Assembly: GCF_032302195.1 (NCBI RefSeq)
Contig: NZ_CP135275.1
Coordinates: forward strand, 1,860,001-1,924,000
Direction of reading: 5' to 3'
Length of the DNA: 64,000 nt
From: Paenibacillus sp. MMS20-IR301
Lineage (GTDB): Bacteria; Bacillota; Bacilli; Paenibacillales; Paenibacillaceae
In this document: positions 20,081-28,522 of the stretch, piece after piece
How the letters are laid out: every line of letters begins with the position of its first letter
Numbering within the stretch: position 1 is the stretch's first letter
Position numbers and translations under genes: made by a program
Notes under the pieces: generated by a model
The model's input: the letters and a program-made list of their open reading frames with translations, nothing else
Told to the model about the DNA's origin: nothing
The model's database searches: none

Positions 20081-20107
20081 ATACCCTGACAGAGTTTGTC
20101 ATGGTAT
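20081..20107. promoter_or_regulatory. 27-base palindrome overlapping the WYL regulator promoter
   Basis: ATACC-C-TGACA and TGTCA-T-GGTAT flank GAGTT. All positions pair except one in each arm. It covers the extended -10 (TGGTATAAT, tataat about 20105-20110) of the plus-strand regulator and sits 50 bases from the divergent GH1 start. It is a good candidate for autoregulation and control of the glucosidase. Confidence 0.7.
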
Positions 20108-20116
20108 AATCTTGGC

Positions 20117-21043
20117 ATGGAATATAACCGATTATTCAGAATGCTGCTGCTGCTGCTCGACAAAAAGAAAACAACCGCTCCGGAGCTGGCACGCCTGTTC
20201 GAAATTTCTGTGCGTACCGTCTACCGGGATCTTGACCGCCTTAGCGCGGCTGGTATTCCCGTGTACACGACAACCGGCAAATACGGCGGCATCCATCTCA
20301 TGGACAACTATGTCATGGACAAGTCGCTGCTCAGTGAGGATGAACAGAATGAAATTCTGCTCGGCCTGTACAGCGTAAGCTCCATTCCCCACCTCAACAG
20401 CGCCCATATGCTGTCCAGACTGACTACATTATTCGGCCATAAGCTGGACTGGATCGAATTCGAACACTCTCCCACAGGTAGTATTCCTGACAAGGAGCTG
20501 TTTAACCTGGTGAAGCAGGCTATCTTTGCGCGTCACCCCGTTTCATTTCATTATGTAGATTCTAACGGGAAGGCAAGCATAGAAACGGCGCAGCCGGTCA
20601 AGCTTGTATTTAAGAACAACACCTGGTACTTCAGAGGCCTGAAGCAGAATGAACAGGGACACGGAAGCATGGACACGTTCAAAATCAGCCGGATCACCGA
20701 GCTGCGCTTCGTTCACGGCGGGTATGCTGCTGATGCTGCTGTTTCCGGCATAGGCATAGAAGATATGGAACAGACTCCTGCGGATCAGATCCGGATCGAT
20801 CTGCTGTTCTCCGGCTCTATGGCCTACAGGGTACAGGATTTCATTGATCCGCTGCTGATTCAGCATGAGCAGGACGGGCGGCTGCGTGTGTTCATTCATG
20901 CAGGGGAAGGTGAACGGCTGTACTCTTTCCTGATGTCCTTCGGTGCGGATGTGACGGTCGTCGAACCGGTGCGTGTGCGTGATGAACTGCTGCGGCGACA
21001 CCGTTTGGCGGTGGCGCATTTGCTGGCTGTACAGGCGCCGTGA
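20117..21043 (+). CDS. YafY-type HTH-WYL transcriptional regulator
   Basis: 308 residues from ATG 20117. The winged helix reads TAPELARLFEISVRTVYRDL-DRLSAAGIPVYTTTGKYGGI; the WYL domain is centred near residue 140-200 (HPVSFHYVDSNGK, NNTWYFRGLKQ), followed by a WCX-like end. It has no Shine-Dalgarno sequence. The -10 TATAAT ends only 6 bases before the ATG, so the transcript is probably leaderless. A TTG start 7 codons upstream would lie inside the promoter and is unlikely. It diverges from the 6-phospho-beta-glucosidase gene, its likely target. Confidence 0.88.
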   Translation: MEYNRLFRMLLLLLDKKKTTAPELARLFEISVRTVYRDLDRLSAAGIPVYTTTGKYGGIHLMDNYVMDKSLLSEDEQNEILLGLYSVSSIPHLNSAHMLSRLTTLFGHKLDWIEFEHSPTGSIPDKELFNLVKQAIFARHPVSFHYVDSNGKASIETAQPVKLVFKNNTWYFRGLKQNEQGHGSMDTFKISRITELRFVHGGYAADAAVSGIGIEDMEQTPADQIRIDLLFSGSMAYRVQDFIDPLLIQHEQDGRLRVFIHAGEGERLYSFLMSFGADVTVVEPVRVRDELLRRHRLAVAHLLAVQAP

Positions 21044-21048
21044 GACAG

Positions 21049-21078
21049 CAAACAACCGCCTCCCGGGGCGGTTGTTTG
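21049..21078. terminator. Bidirectional terminator between WYL regulator and rhamnosidase
   Basis: CAAACAACCGCC (21049-21060) pairs perfectly with GGCGGTTGTTTG (21067-21078) over a 6-base loop. It lies between two convergent genes and could serve both. Confidence 0.75.
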
Positions 21079-21095
21079 TGTTAGCTGCGGAGCGG

Positions 21096-23777
21096 TTACG
21101 CTTCCTGATTCAACTGATTCATTGGAAAGGTGAAAAGATAGCTGCCCGACCCGACGTTCAGCTTATAGCCCTGGCGGGCAGGCACAATCGCGGTTACACC
21201 TGCCGCGTCAGCAAGCGGTACGCCACTCTCCCGAATACCGTCCTGCCGGCTGGCCGGGATGATAATCTCGGCGGCTGTGTTGGCCGGGACTTCAACCTTC
21301 AGCTCCGCGGTATGATCTGCTCCTGTCTTCCATGCGGAACGGATCGTGCCGTAAACCGAATCATAAGAAGCCTCAACCCAGGTCAGATGCTTGCTGATCT
21401 GCGGCTCGATGCGGATTTTTTTGTAGCCCGGCTCCAGCAGCTCGATACCAGCCGCATGGCGGTACAGCCAGTCTCCGATCGCCCCGTAGGCATAATGATT
21501 ATAGGAGTTCATATCATCGCTCCAGAAGGAGCCGTCCTGCTTGATGCCGTCCCAATGCTCCCAGATGGTGGTAGCCCCTTGAATAACGGAGTACAGCCAG
21601 GACGGGTACTCCTTCTGCAAGACCAGCTGATAAGCGAGATCGGTGTAACCGAACCTTGTAAGCACCAGGCACAGGTATGGCGTTCCGACAAAACCTGTCG
21701 TCAGATGAATGCCGTTCTCCCGGATATGCTCAGCTAACATTCCGGCTGTCCGCGGACGGTCCTCTTCTTCCAGCAGATCAAACATCAAGGCAAGCACATA
21801 GGCGGTCTGTGTCGGAGAGGCCACCCGGCCGGCCGGCGTGACGAATTCTGTACGGAAGGCCGTGACAATCTGCGAATGCAGTGCCGTGTAGGTTGCCGCA
21901 TCTGTGGTCCGGCCAAGCAGTTTGGCCGTCCGGGCCACTAGTTCAGTAGAGTAAGCATAGAAGGCTGAAGCGATCAGATCTTTAGGTGTGGCTCCGATAT
22001 AGCTGTTCTCCTTGGCATCCAGGCCCAGCCAATCCCCGAAATGGAAGCCTGTATTCCATAGATGCTCGTTATCGCCCTGCGCCCGGATATATTCCACCCA
22101 GGCACACATGCTCGGGTATTGAGTCTCCAGGACACGAATGTCCCCATAACATTGATACAGTGTCCACGGACAGATGACGGCGGCATCCCCCCAGGCAGAT
22201 GATCCATAGCCGGCAACCGGGACATCCGGAACGACATGCGGCACACGTCCATCCGCTTCCTGATCGGCAGCCAGATCCTTCAGCCACTTCCCGAAAAACG
22301 GCACAACATTCATATTATAAGCAGCCGTGCGGATGAATACCTGAGCGTCCCCGGTCCAGCCCAGGCGCTCGTCGCGCTGCGGGCAATCGGTTGGAACATC
22401 AAGGAAGTTGCCCTTCTGTCCCCACAGGATATTGTGCTGAAGCTGGTTTATCAGTTCATTGGAGCAGCTGAAGCTGCCCGTTTGTCTCAGATCCGTATGG
22501 ATTACGCAGCCTGTGAATTGCTCCAGCAAGCCCTCCTGCGGCACTCCCGACACTTTCACATACCGGAAGCCCTGGAAGGATAAGTACGGCTCATACGATT
22601 CGATTCCGCCGCCACGGCAGGTATAAGTAACCGTCTGTTTAGCGGAACGCAGATTGCCTGTATAAAAGTTCCCCTCGCGGTCCAGCACCTCGGCATGCTC
22701 CAGCGTAATCACATTACCGGCTTCGGCCTGCACGCTGAATCTCATCCAGCCCACCATATTTTGCCCCAGATCTAGAACAGTCTCACCTTTAGGTGTAGTT
22801 ATGACCGCTACCGGTTTAAGCGTTTCAGTTATTCTTACCGGCTCATTCTCTTGAGCGACCAGCACCGTCAACGGCGGACTCAGGGTAACAGCTGCACACC
22901 AGGCCTGATCGTCAAACCCGGCTGATGCCCACCCGTCTTGTTCAAGCCGGGCATCATAAGTTTCACCGTGATACAGCTCTGACATCAGCAGCGGTCCTGA
23001 CGAGCTCCGCCAGCTCTCATCTGAAACGATGATTTGCTCTGAACCGTCGGCAAGTGTCACATGCAGCTGGAGCAGCAGTGCCCGTGATTTGCCGTAAAGG
23101 TCCTTCTTCCCTTCCCAGGCTAAGGGGCCTTTATACCATCCGTTGCCGATTAAGGCACCGATGGCATTATTGCCTGAAGTAAGCAGCGGCGTCACATCAT
23201 AAGTCTGGTATTGCAGACGTTTGTTGTAGCTGGTCCATCCGGGTGTGAACAGTGTATCGTCAGCCGGAACGCCGTTAACATACAGCCGGTACAGCCCCAG
23301 CGAGGTCGCATATATCCGTGCAGATACTGCGGCCTCGGGTATTGTGAATGCTGTCCGTAGATAATCGCAAGGCTCTGCGGCATCAGCAGGCATTGCATCT
23401 GCAGGCCTGCTGATCCAGCTTGCCTGCCATTCTCCGGCTGAGAGGAAGGCTGTCTCCCAGCTGCCGGCTTCACTCCAGGCGGAGACCTCGCCCTTCATGT
23501 CCCAGGCACGGACTCTGAAATAATAACAGGTACGGGACTGCAGGGCGGGCCCCTCGTATCCAATATGGATATTATCCTCTGTTTCCACCTGACCGCTGTC
23601 CCAGACAAGTTCAGCTGAGAAGTCAGGCAACAGGGCTACCTGGATTTGATAAGCAGTCTGGACGAAAGTTCTGCTCTCCGAGCTGATCCGCCAGCTGATC
23701 CGGGGCCAGGTGTCATCGATGCCAAGGGGATTGCTCCGGTAATTTACACTGAGATCTGTAACTGCAAACTGGGTCAT
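21096..23777 (-). CDS. GH78 alpha-L-rhamnosidase
   Basis: 893 residues without a signal peptide, so probably cytoplasmic. The N-terminal beta domains begin LSVNYRSNPLGIDDTWPRIS; the second contains DDTLFTPGWTSYNKRLQYQT. The catalytic (alpha/alpha)6 domain carries the signature DVPTDCPQRDERLGWTGDAQ with the acidic residues of GH78, then HFGDWLGLDAKE and TTIWEHWDG. The C-terminal domain (EASYDSVYGTIRSAW) is typical. It should release L-rhamnose from plant glycosides or pectin fragments. The start has AGGAG 7 bases ahead. An AraC gene diverges 245 bases away. No rhamnose isomerase or kinase genes are adjacent. Confidence 0.95.
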   Translation of the reverse strand: MTQFAVTDLSVNYRSNPLGIDDTWPRISWRISSESRTFVQTAYQIQVALLPDFSAELVWDSGQVETEDNIHIGYEGPALQSRTCYYFRVRAWDMKGEVSAWSEAGSWETAFLSAGEWQASWISRPADAMPADAAEPCDYLRTAFTIPEAAVSARIYATSLGLYRLYVNGVPADDTLFTPGWTSYNKRLQYQTYDVTPLLTSGNNAIGALIGNGWYKGPLAWEGKKDLYGKSRALLLQLHVTLADGSEQIIVSDESWRSSSGPLLMSELYHGETYDARLEQDGWASAGFDDQAWCAAVTLSPPLTVLVAQENEPVRITETLKPVAVITTPKGETVLDLGQNMVGWMRFSVQAEAGNVITLEHAEVLDREGNFYTGNLRSAKQTVTYTCRGGGIESYEPYLSFQGFRYVKVSGVPQEGLLEQFTGCVIHTDLRQTGSFSCSNELINQLQHNILWGQKGNFLDVPTDCPQRDERLGWTGDAQVFIRTAAYNMNVVPFFGKWLKDLAADQEADGRVPHVVPDVPVAGYGSSAWGDAAVICPWTLYQCYGDIRVLETQYPSMCAWVEYIRAQGDNEHLWNTGFHFGDWLGLDAKENSYIGATPKDLIASAFYAYSTELVARTAKLLGRTTDAATYTALHSQIVTAFRTEFVTPAGRVASPTQTAYVLALMFDLLEEEDRPRTAGMLAEHIRENGIHLTTGFVGTPYLCLVLTRFGYTDLAYQLVLQKEYPSWLYSVIQGATTIWEHWDGIKQDGSFWSDDMNSYNHYAYGAIGDWLYRHAAGIELLEPGYKKIRIEPQISKHLTWVEASYDSVYGTIRSAWKTGADHTAELKVEVPANTAAEIIIPASRQDGIRESGVPLADAAGVTAIVPARQGYKLNVGSGSYLFTFPMNQLNQEA

Positions 23778-24022
23778 GATTATCGCTCCTAGTTATGGAT
23801 TTTTGAGATTGTGCTGCTACATTCATTGTAAGGGGCGGATTCCTTGCCTTCAGGGGATGATACTGACATTTTTATAGGGGGATCTGGACATTATGCAAGC
23901 GATTTCGTACGATAAACACAGAGTGGTACGCCGGGTGCGGGAGTGGGTATGGAGAGTTTTATGGAGAGATTAGTTAAGAGCTTAAAGGCGAATTTTGAGG
24001 AGTATTCAAAGGGAGTGTAGCT

Positions 24023-24916
24023 ATGAGTATCAGACACAGCACATATACGATGACTGGAGAGGGATTCTTCGAACCGGGCGTGCCAATCTTTGTTAACCGT
24101 GCGTTCGAGACATTCGATCTATCAGAGCATTCCCATGAGTTTGTTGAGATCACCTACGTCAGTGAGGGCTCAGGCGTGCATTATATTGGGGGTGAAGCTG
24201 TTCCGGTCCAGCATGGAACCTTGTTCTTCATTCCGGTTGGGCGAAGTCATGTGTTCCGGCCGATGACGCTTAAGAAAGACCGGCCGCTTATCGTGTACAA
24301 TTGCTTGTTTCCGGTGCACTTTCTTGCAGATCTTAAGGCCGGATTTCCGCAGTTCGCTGAAGTTTACCGGATCTTTGAGCATGAAGAGCTATCCTGGTTC
24401 GCAGTGAAGGACACCACCGGCGAATACCACGGGATGTTCCGGGAGATGTACCGTGAATTCTCGGCTAAGCCTCCAGGTTATCTGCCCGTATTGGCATCTC
24501 TTGTTGTGCGGGTCTTAACCGGCTTATACCGGCACCGGATGCAGCCTGCGGATACGGCAGCAGATAAACCGCAATGGCTGACCGTCGACGAGGCTATTGC
24601 CTACATTGACGGCAACTATGCATCCGTACTCAGGCTGGGTGAGTTCGCCGCCAAAGCCAATCTCAGCGAGCGGCAATTCAGCCGCTTATTCCGGCAGCAG
24701 ACCGGTATGAGCTTCATTGACTATGTGCAGGGCAGCCGGATGGATGCCGCCTGCCGGCTGCTTACGGCCAGCCGTTTAAGCGTAACGGAGATTGCAGACA
24801 CCGTCGGGTATACTGATATGAAGTTTTTTCACCAGCTGTTTAAGAAGAAGATCGGAACCACTCCCCGGGAGTACCGCAATACGCTTCAGGCGGGGCCTGG
24901 GGGTTCGCGGAGATAA
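24023..24916 (+). CDS. AraC family regulator with cupin sensor
   Basis: 297 residues. The N-terminal cupin domain (HSHEFVEITYVSEGSGVHYI, HGTLFFIPVGRSHVFRP) would bind a sugar. The C-terminal AraC pair of helix-turn-helix motifs reads LRLGEFAAKANLSERQFSRL-FRQQTGMSFIDYV and VTEIADTVGYTDMKFFHQLF-KKKIGTTPREYR. The layout matches RhaS/RhaR-type regulators, and it diverges from the alpha-L-rhamnosidase, so rhamnoside control is the natural inference. The 245-base gap to the rhamnosidase shows no other gene. Its stop codon lies inside a hairpin repeat. Confidence 0.92.
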   Translation: MSIRHSTYTMTGEGFFEPGVPIFVNRAFETFDLSEHSHEFVEITYVSEGSGVHYIGGEAVPVQHGTLFFIPVGRSHVFRPMTLKKDRPLIVYNCLFPVHFLADLKAGFPQFAEVYRIFEHEELSWFAVKDTTGEYHGMFREMYREFSAKPPGYLPVLASLVVRVLTGLYRHRMQPADTAADKPQWLTVDEAIAYIDGNYASVLRLGEFAAKANLSERQFSRLFRQQTGMSFIDYVQGSRMDAACRLLTASRLSVTEIADTVGYTDMKFFHQLFKKKIGTTPREYRNTLQAGPGGSRR

Positions 24917-25064
24917 AGGGGATTTGCCCTTTATTATCGTGTTCGCGGCACCCTTCCGGCTCGAATAGAGGGAAAAATCCTATTATATTGCTCATATCAG
25001 CCTGATTTGGGTTTGAATAAAGGGAATTTTCCCTTTATTCTCGTGTTCGCAGCACTCTTTCAGA
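24913..25064. repeat. Pair of hairpin repeats (ATAAAGGG...CCCTTTAT) with conserved tail
   Basis: Unit A (24913-24958) has stem ATAAAGGG/CCCTTTAT followed by TCGTGTTCGCGGCAC. Unit B (25016-25064) has an 11-base stem AATAAAGGGAA/TTCCCTTTATT followed by TCGTGTTCGCAGCAC. Between them, AATAGAGGGAAAAATCCTATT looks like a decayed third hairpin. The shared tail shows these are copies of one repeat family rather than plain terminators. Unit A overlaps the AraC stop codon. Confidence 0.7.
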
Positions 25065-25069
25065 TCAAA

Positions 25070-25103
25070 AAGAGACCCTGCCATCATAAATGGCGGGCCT
25101 CTT
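25070..25103 (-). terminator. Terminator of the isomerase-transketolase-kinase operon
   Basis: On the minus strand, AAGAGGCCCGCCAT pairs with ATGGCAGGGTCTCTT around a short loop (one bulge) and is followed by TTTT. It lies about 30 bases after the FGGY kinase stop. Confidence 0.8.
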
Positions 25104-25132
25104 CTTTGTTTAACGCATAGTTGGCTGGTTAC

Positions 25133-26665
25133 TTAAGACGAGGTTGTAACAACTCGCTTAGTCCGCTCCGCCTTGCCCGTAACCGCCTCCACCGCCTCCT
25201 GCCAGCCGGAGTAGTTCCGCGCCCGGGCAGTCTCATCCATATGAGGGAGATAATCCTCGTATTGCGAAGCTTCGGCTTGAATCGCTTCCGGATTAGGCCA
25301 GAAGCCGGTGCCCAGTCCGCCGAGATACACGGAGCCCATCGCCGATAATTCCGCGCAGCCGGAACGTTTGACCGGGCGGCCGAGAATATCGGCCTGGAAG
25401 GACATCAGCCACGGATTGGCAGAGGCGCCCCCGTCGGTGCGCAGATCAAGCAGCCGGGTGCCGGAACGCTCCTGGATGAATTCAACGGCGTCACGCACCT
25501 GGTAGGCGGTGCTCTCCAGCGCTGCGCGGAGGATATGCCCCCTGCCGGTGCCGCGGTTCATCCCGAGGATCGCTGCCCGGGCATCCGGCTCCCAGTAAGG
25601 GGCGCCTAATCCGACGAATGCGGGCACAAGGTACACGCCTTCATTATTGTCCGTACCGTCCACCAGCTGCTGCATTTCAGCAAAGCTGGAGAACAGCCCC
25701 AGATTGTCCCGTGTCCACTTGATGCTGTCGCCGGTCGTGCGGATAACCGCTTCCAGGGCATAGGTTACCGTTCCGCCTGCTCCCCAGGCAATGGCCGTTA
25801 CCAGTCCCTCTCCGCCATCGACAGGCCGGCTGCCGATATTCATCATCACGGAGGTTCCGGTACCGTAAGTAGCCTTGGCACATCCCAGATCGAAGCAGAG
25901 ATGTCCGTAAAGCGCTCCCTGCGAATCACCGATTACCCCGGAGACCGGCACCTGTTCAGCGAACAGATCGGGGTCTGCCGTATACCCGAACACCGTATCG
26001 GAGGCTCTGACCTCCGGCAGGATGGAGAGCGGTACACCGAAAATAGCTGACAGCTGCTCATCCCAAGCCAGCGTATGAATGTTATACAGGGAGGTCCGGC
26101 TGGCATTGCTGTAATCTGTAGTATGGCTTGCTCCGCCGGTCAGCTTCCAGATCAGCCAGCTGTCCATCGTCCCGGCCAGCAGCCGGTCTTCACTAAGCAG
26201 CTGAGCGGCACCGTCAGCATGGTCAAGAATCCATTTAAACTTGGCAGCAGAGAAATAGGGGTCCAGCATCAGGCCGGTGGCGGCCCGCACAGCTGATTCA
26301 TGACCCTCCTGCTTCAGCCGGGCGCAAGTCTCAGCGGTCCGCTGGCATTGCCAGACCACTGCATGATGTACCGGAAGGCCGGTTACTTTATCCCACATGA
26401 GCGCGGTTTCCCTCTGGTTCGTTATCGTTAACGCAGCGAGCGCAGATGGTGCAACACCGGCCTGGGCCAGCACCAGCCGGGCGGTTTCTTTTACATTACC
26501 GTAGATCTCCAGCGGATCATGCTCAACCCAGCCGGGCTGCGGATAATATTGCCGGTGCTCCTTGCCGGCGCGGGCAATAATCTCACCCTGATGATTGACT
26601 AATAAAGCTTTAGTTCCAGAGGTGCTTTGATCGATTGCCAGGATATATTGATGTGCAAGCTCCAT
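25133..26665 (-). CDS. FGGY-family sugar kinase (glycerol kinase-like)
   Basis: 510 residues. The N-terminal FGGY domain begins YILAIDQSTSGTKALLVNHQ, with the substrate loop TITNQRETALMWDKVTG-LPVHHAVVWQ as in glycerol kinases. The C-terminal domain holds the ATP loop GTGTSVMMNIG and the final LRTDGGASANPWLMSFQADI-LGRPVKR. It differs from true GlpK in several positions and is the last gene of an operon with a sugar isomerase and a split transketolase, 12 bases after the transketolase C gene. It most likely phosphorylates the ketose made by the isomerase, for example apulose or another pentulose (inference), rather than glycerol. Confidence 0.85.
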   Translation of the reverse strand: MELAHQYILAIDQSTSGTKALLVNHQGEIIARAGKEHRQYYPQPGWVEHDPLEIYGNVKETARLVLAQAGVAPSALAALTITNQRETALMWDKVTGLPVHHAVVWQCQRTAETCARLKQEGHESAVRAATGLMLDPYFSAAKFKWILDHADGAAQLLSEDRLLAGTMDSWLIWKLTGGASHTTDYSNASRTSLYNIHTLAWDEQLSAIFGVPLSILPEVRASDTVFGYTADPDLFAEQVPVSGVIGDSQGALYGHLCFDLGCAKATYGTGTSVMMNIGSRPVDGGEGLVTAIAWGAGGTVTYALEAVIRTTGDSIKWTRDNLGLFSSFAEMQQLVDGTDNNEGVYLVPAFVGLGAPYWEPDARAAILGMNRGTGRGHILRAALESTAYQVRDAVEFIQERSGTRLLDLRTDGGASANPWLMSFQADILGRPVKRSGCAELSAMGSVYLGGLGTGFWPNPEAIQAEASQYEDYLPHMDETARARNYSGWQEAVEAVTGKAERTKRVVTTSS

Positions 26666-26677
26666 AGTCTCCGCCCT

Positions 26678-27613
26678 TTACTTCTTTGTCAGTTCCAGCG
26701 CAACCGCTTTGAGATTGTCCCCGGTAATTCCGTAATGGCTGAACACCTCAGAGGTCTTCCCGGCAATCGCCGGTTCATCCGGAATGCCGATGATCTTCAT
26801 CGGGACCGGAGCATTCTGGGTAACAACCTCGGCAACCGCCGCACCAAGCCCGCCGTAAATGCTGTGCTCCTCAACCGTAATAATCCGTCCGGTCTCCCGG
26901 GCAGCCGCAATGATCGCTGCTTCATCGAGCGGCTTAATGGTATGCATGTTGAGCACCCGGCAGGATACACCTTCACCAGCCAGCAGTTCAGCGGCATCGA
27001 GCGCAACGCGCACGGTTTCCCCGGTGGCAATAATCGTCAAGTCACTGCCCTGCTTCAAGGTGACTGCTTTGCCGATCTCAAAGTGGTAATCAGCAGAGTC
27101 ATATACATCCTCTACCGCATTACGGCCGATCCGCACATACACTCCGCCTTCATAGTTCACCAGCGCTTCAGTCATCTTCTTTGTTTCGTGACGGTCAGCC
27201 GGCAAAACAATGGCCAGTCCCGGGATGGCCCGGGCCACCGCAATATCCTGCACCGAGTGATGGGACATGCCCAGTGCGCCATAGCTTACACCGCCGCTGA
27301 TCCCGATCAGCTTCACATTCGTGTGTGAATAAGCGACATCCACCTTCACTTGCTCTATGCTGCGCATACTGAGGAAGCAAGCCGGCGAGGTGACGAACGG
27401 CTTTTTGCCGCTGTGGGCCAGTCCGGCTGACATCCCGACAATGTTCTGCTCTGCGATACCGACCTCTACGAATTGCTCAGGATAAGTGTTTGCGAAGGGA
27501 GCCATAGCCGCAGACCCCCGGGAGTCACTGGCCAGCACCATAATGTCGCGGTCATCCTTCGCCAGCTCCAGCAGCGTCTCACAGATCACCTGACGGTTGG
27601 GGATTGTATTCAT
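26678..27613 (-). CDS. Transketolase C-terminal subunit
   Basis: 311 residues, equal to the pyrimidine-binding and C-terminal domains of transketolase. It has the catalytic Glu region (FVEVGIAEQNIVGMSAGLA), the phenylalanine-rich area FVTSPACFLSMRS, and the C-terminal domain from about 190 (GSDLTIIATGETVRVALDAA, EEHSIYGGLGAAVAEV). It overlaps the N-terminal subunit gene by 4 bases (ATGA), so the two halves are made in a fixed ratio and should form one thiamine-diphosphate enzyme. In this operon it is a candidate for an apulose-4-phosphate-type transketolase rather than the pentose-phosphate enzyme. Confidence 0.9.
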   Translation of the reverse strand: MNTIPNRQVICETLLELAKDDRDIMVLASDSRGSAAMAPFANTYPEQFVEVGIAEQNIVGMSAGLAHSGKKPFVTSPACFLSMRSIEQVKVDVAYSHTNVKLIGISGGVSYGALGMSHHSVQDIAVARAIPGLAIVLPADRHETKKMTEALVNYEGGVYVRIGRNAVEDVYDSADYHFEIGKAVTLKQGSDLTIIATGETVRVALDAAELLAGEGVSCRVLNMHTIKPLDEAAIIAAARETGRIITVEEHSIYGGLGAAVAEVVTQNAPVPMKIIGIPDEPAIAGKTSEVFSHYGITGDNLKAVALELTKK

Positions 27614-28461
27614 TGTTCAGCCACCATCCCTTCCTGTTGTAATTGTCCGATGTATGCCGTCAGTTCACTATGGGCCAGCGCCAGCTGCTCATCGCTTGGG
27701 ACATGATGATGCCATGCCGGAACATTCTCGGCGAACGATACACCTTTACCTTTAACCGTATTAGCCATTACCAGTGTCGGTTTGCCCGGAGCAGCCGGAG
27801 CTTCACGGAATACATTGACAAGCGCTTCCATATCGTTGCCGTCAATCGAAACGACATTCCAGCCGAATGCCGCCCACTTATCCTCCAGCGGCTCCAGACC
27901 CATTACCTCTTCCGTTGAGCCGCTGATCTGCAGCCGGTTACGGTCGATGATCCCGGTCAGATTATCCAGCTTATAATGTGCACCGGCCATGGCTGCTTCC
28001 CAGTTGGAGCCTTCGGCTTGTTCGCCGTCCCCCATCAGGCAGAACACGCGGTAAGGGCGCCCGTCACGCTTCGCCGCCAGTGCCATACCCACCGATATCG
28101 GCAGCCCGTGTCCGAGTGCACCGGTATTCATCTCAATACCCGGCACCTTATTGTTCGGATGGCCGATTAGCCGTGTACCGAACTGGCTGTATGTTTCCAG
28201 CTCCTCTTTCGGGAAAAAACCCTTGTCTGCCAGAATACACCACAGCGATTCCACAGAATGCCCTTTACTTGCTACGAACCGGTCACGGTCCGCAAGCTTC
28301 GGCTGTGCCGGATCAACCTTCATAATCTCATAATAAAGTGCAGTCAGAATGTCCGTGTTGCTCAGGGACCCGCCGGTATGTCCGGTTTTCGCCCGGTGAA
28401 TGATCGTCATAAGATCCATCCGGATTTGGGCGGCCTTAATTTTCAGTTCCGTAATATCCAT
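27610..28461 (-). CDS. Transketolase N-terminal (thiamine-diphosphate) subunit
   Basis: 283 residues. The ThDP/Mg motif begins CLMGDGEQAEGSNWEAAMAG and continues to NRLQISG. Substrate and cofactor loops are TGHTGGSLSNTDILTALYYE near the start, ASKGHSVESLW, and EMNTGALGHGLPISVGMALA. It ends where full-length transketolase passes to its pyrimidine domain, which is encoded by the overlapping next gene. The start has AAGGAGG 5 bases ahead. It follows the fucose-isomerase-like gene by 61 bases in the same operon. Confidence 0.92.
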   Translation of the reverse strand: MDITELKIKAAQIRMDLMTIIHRAKTGHTGGSLSNTDILTALYYEIMKVDPAQPKLADRDRFVASKGHSVESLWCILADKGFFPKEELETYSQFGTRLIGHPNNKVPGIEMNTGALGHGLPISVGMALAAKRDGRPYRVFCLMGDGEQAEGSNWEAAMAGAHYKLDNLTGIIDRNRLQISGSTEEVMGLEPLEDKWAAFGWNVVSIDGNDMEALVNVFREAPAAPGKPTLVMANTVKGKGVSFAENVPAWHHHVPSDEQLALAHSELTAYIGQLQQEGMVAEQ

Positions 28462-28522
28462 GTTGTCCTCCTTGAAAGAAATAATGGAATGAAGAAGAAT
28501 ATGTTATTAAAATTAAAATCCT

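Noticed and set aside
24913..25103. CRISPR-like or array-type repeat
   Set aside because: Only two or three imperfect hairpin units of unequal spacing, no regular spacers and no cas genes.
25133..26665. Calling the FGGY kinase glpK
   Set aside because: The substrate loops resemble glycerol kinase, but there is no glycerol facilitator or GlpD nearby and the operon context points to a sugar kinase.
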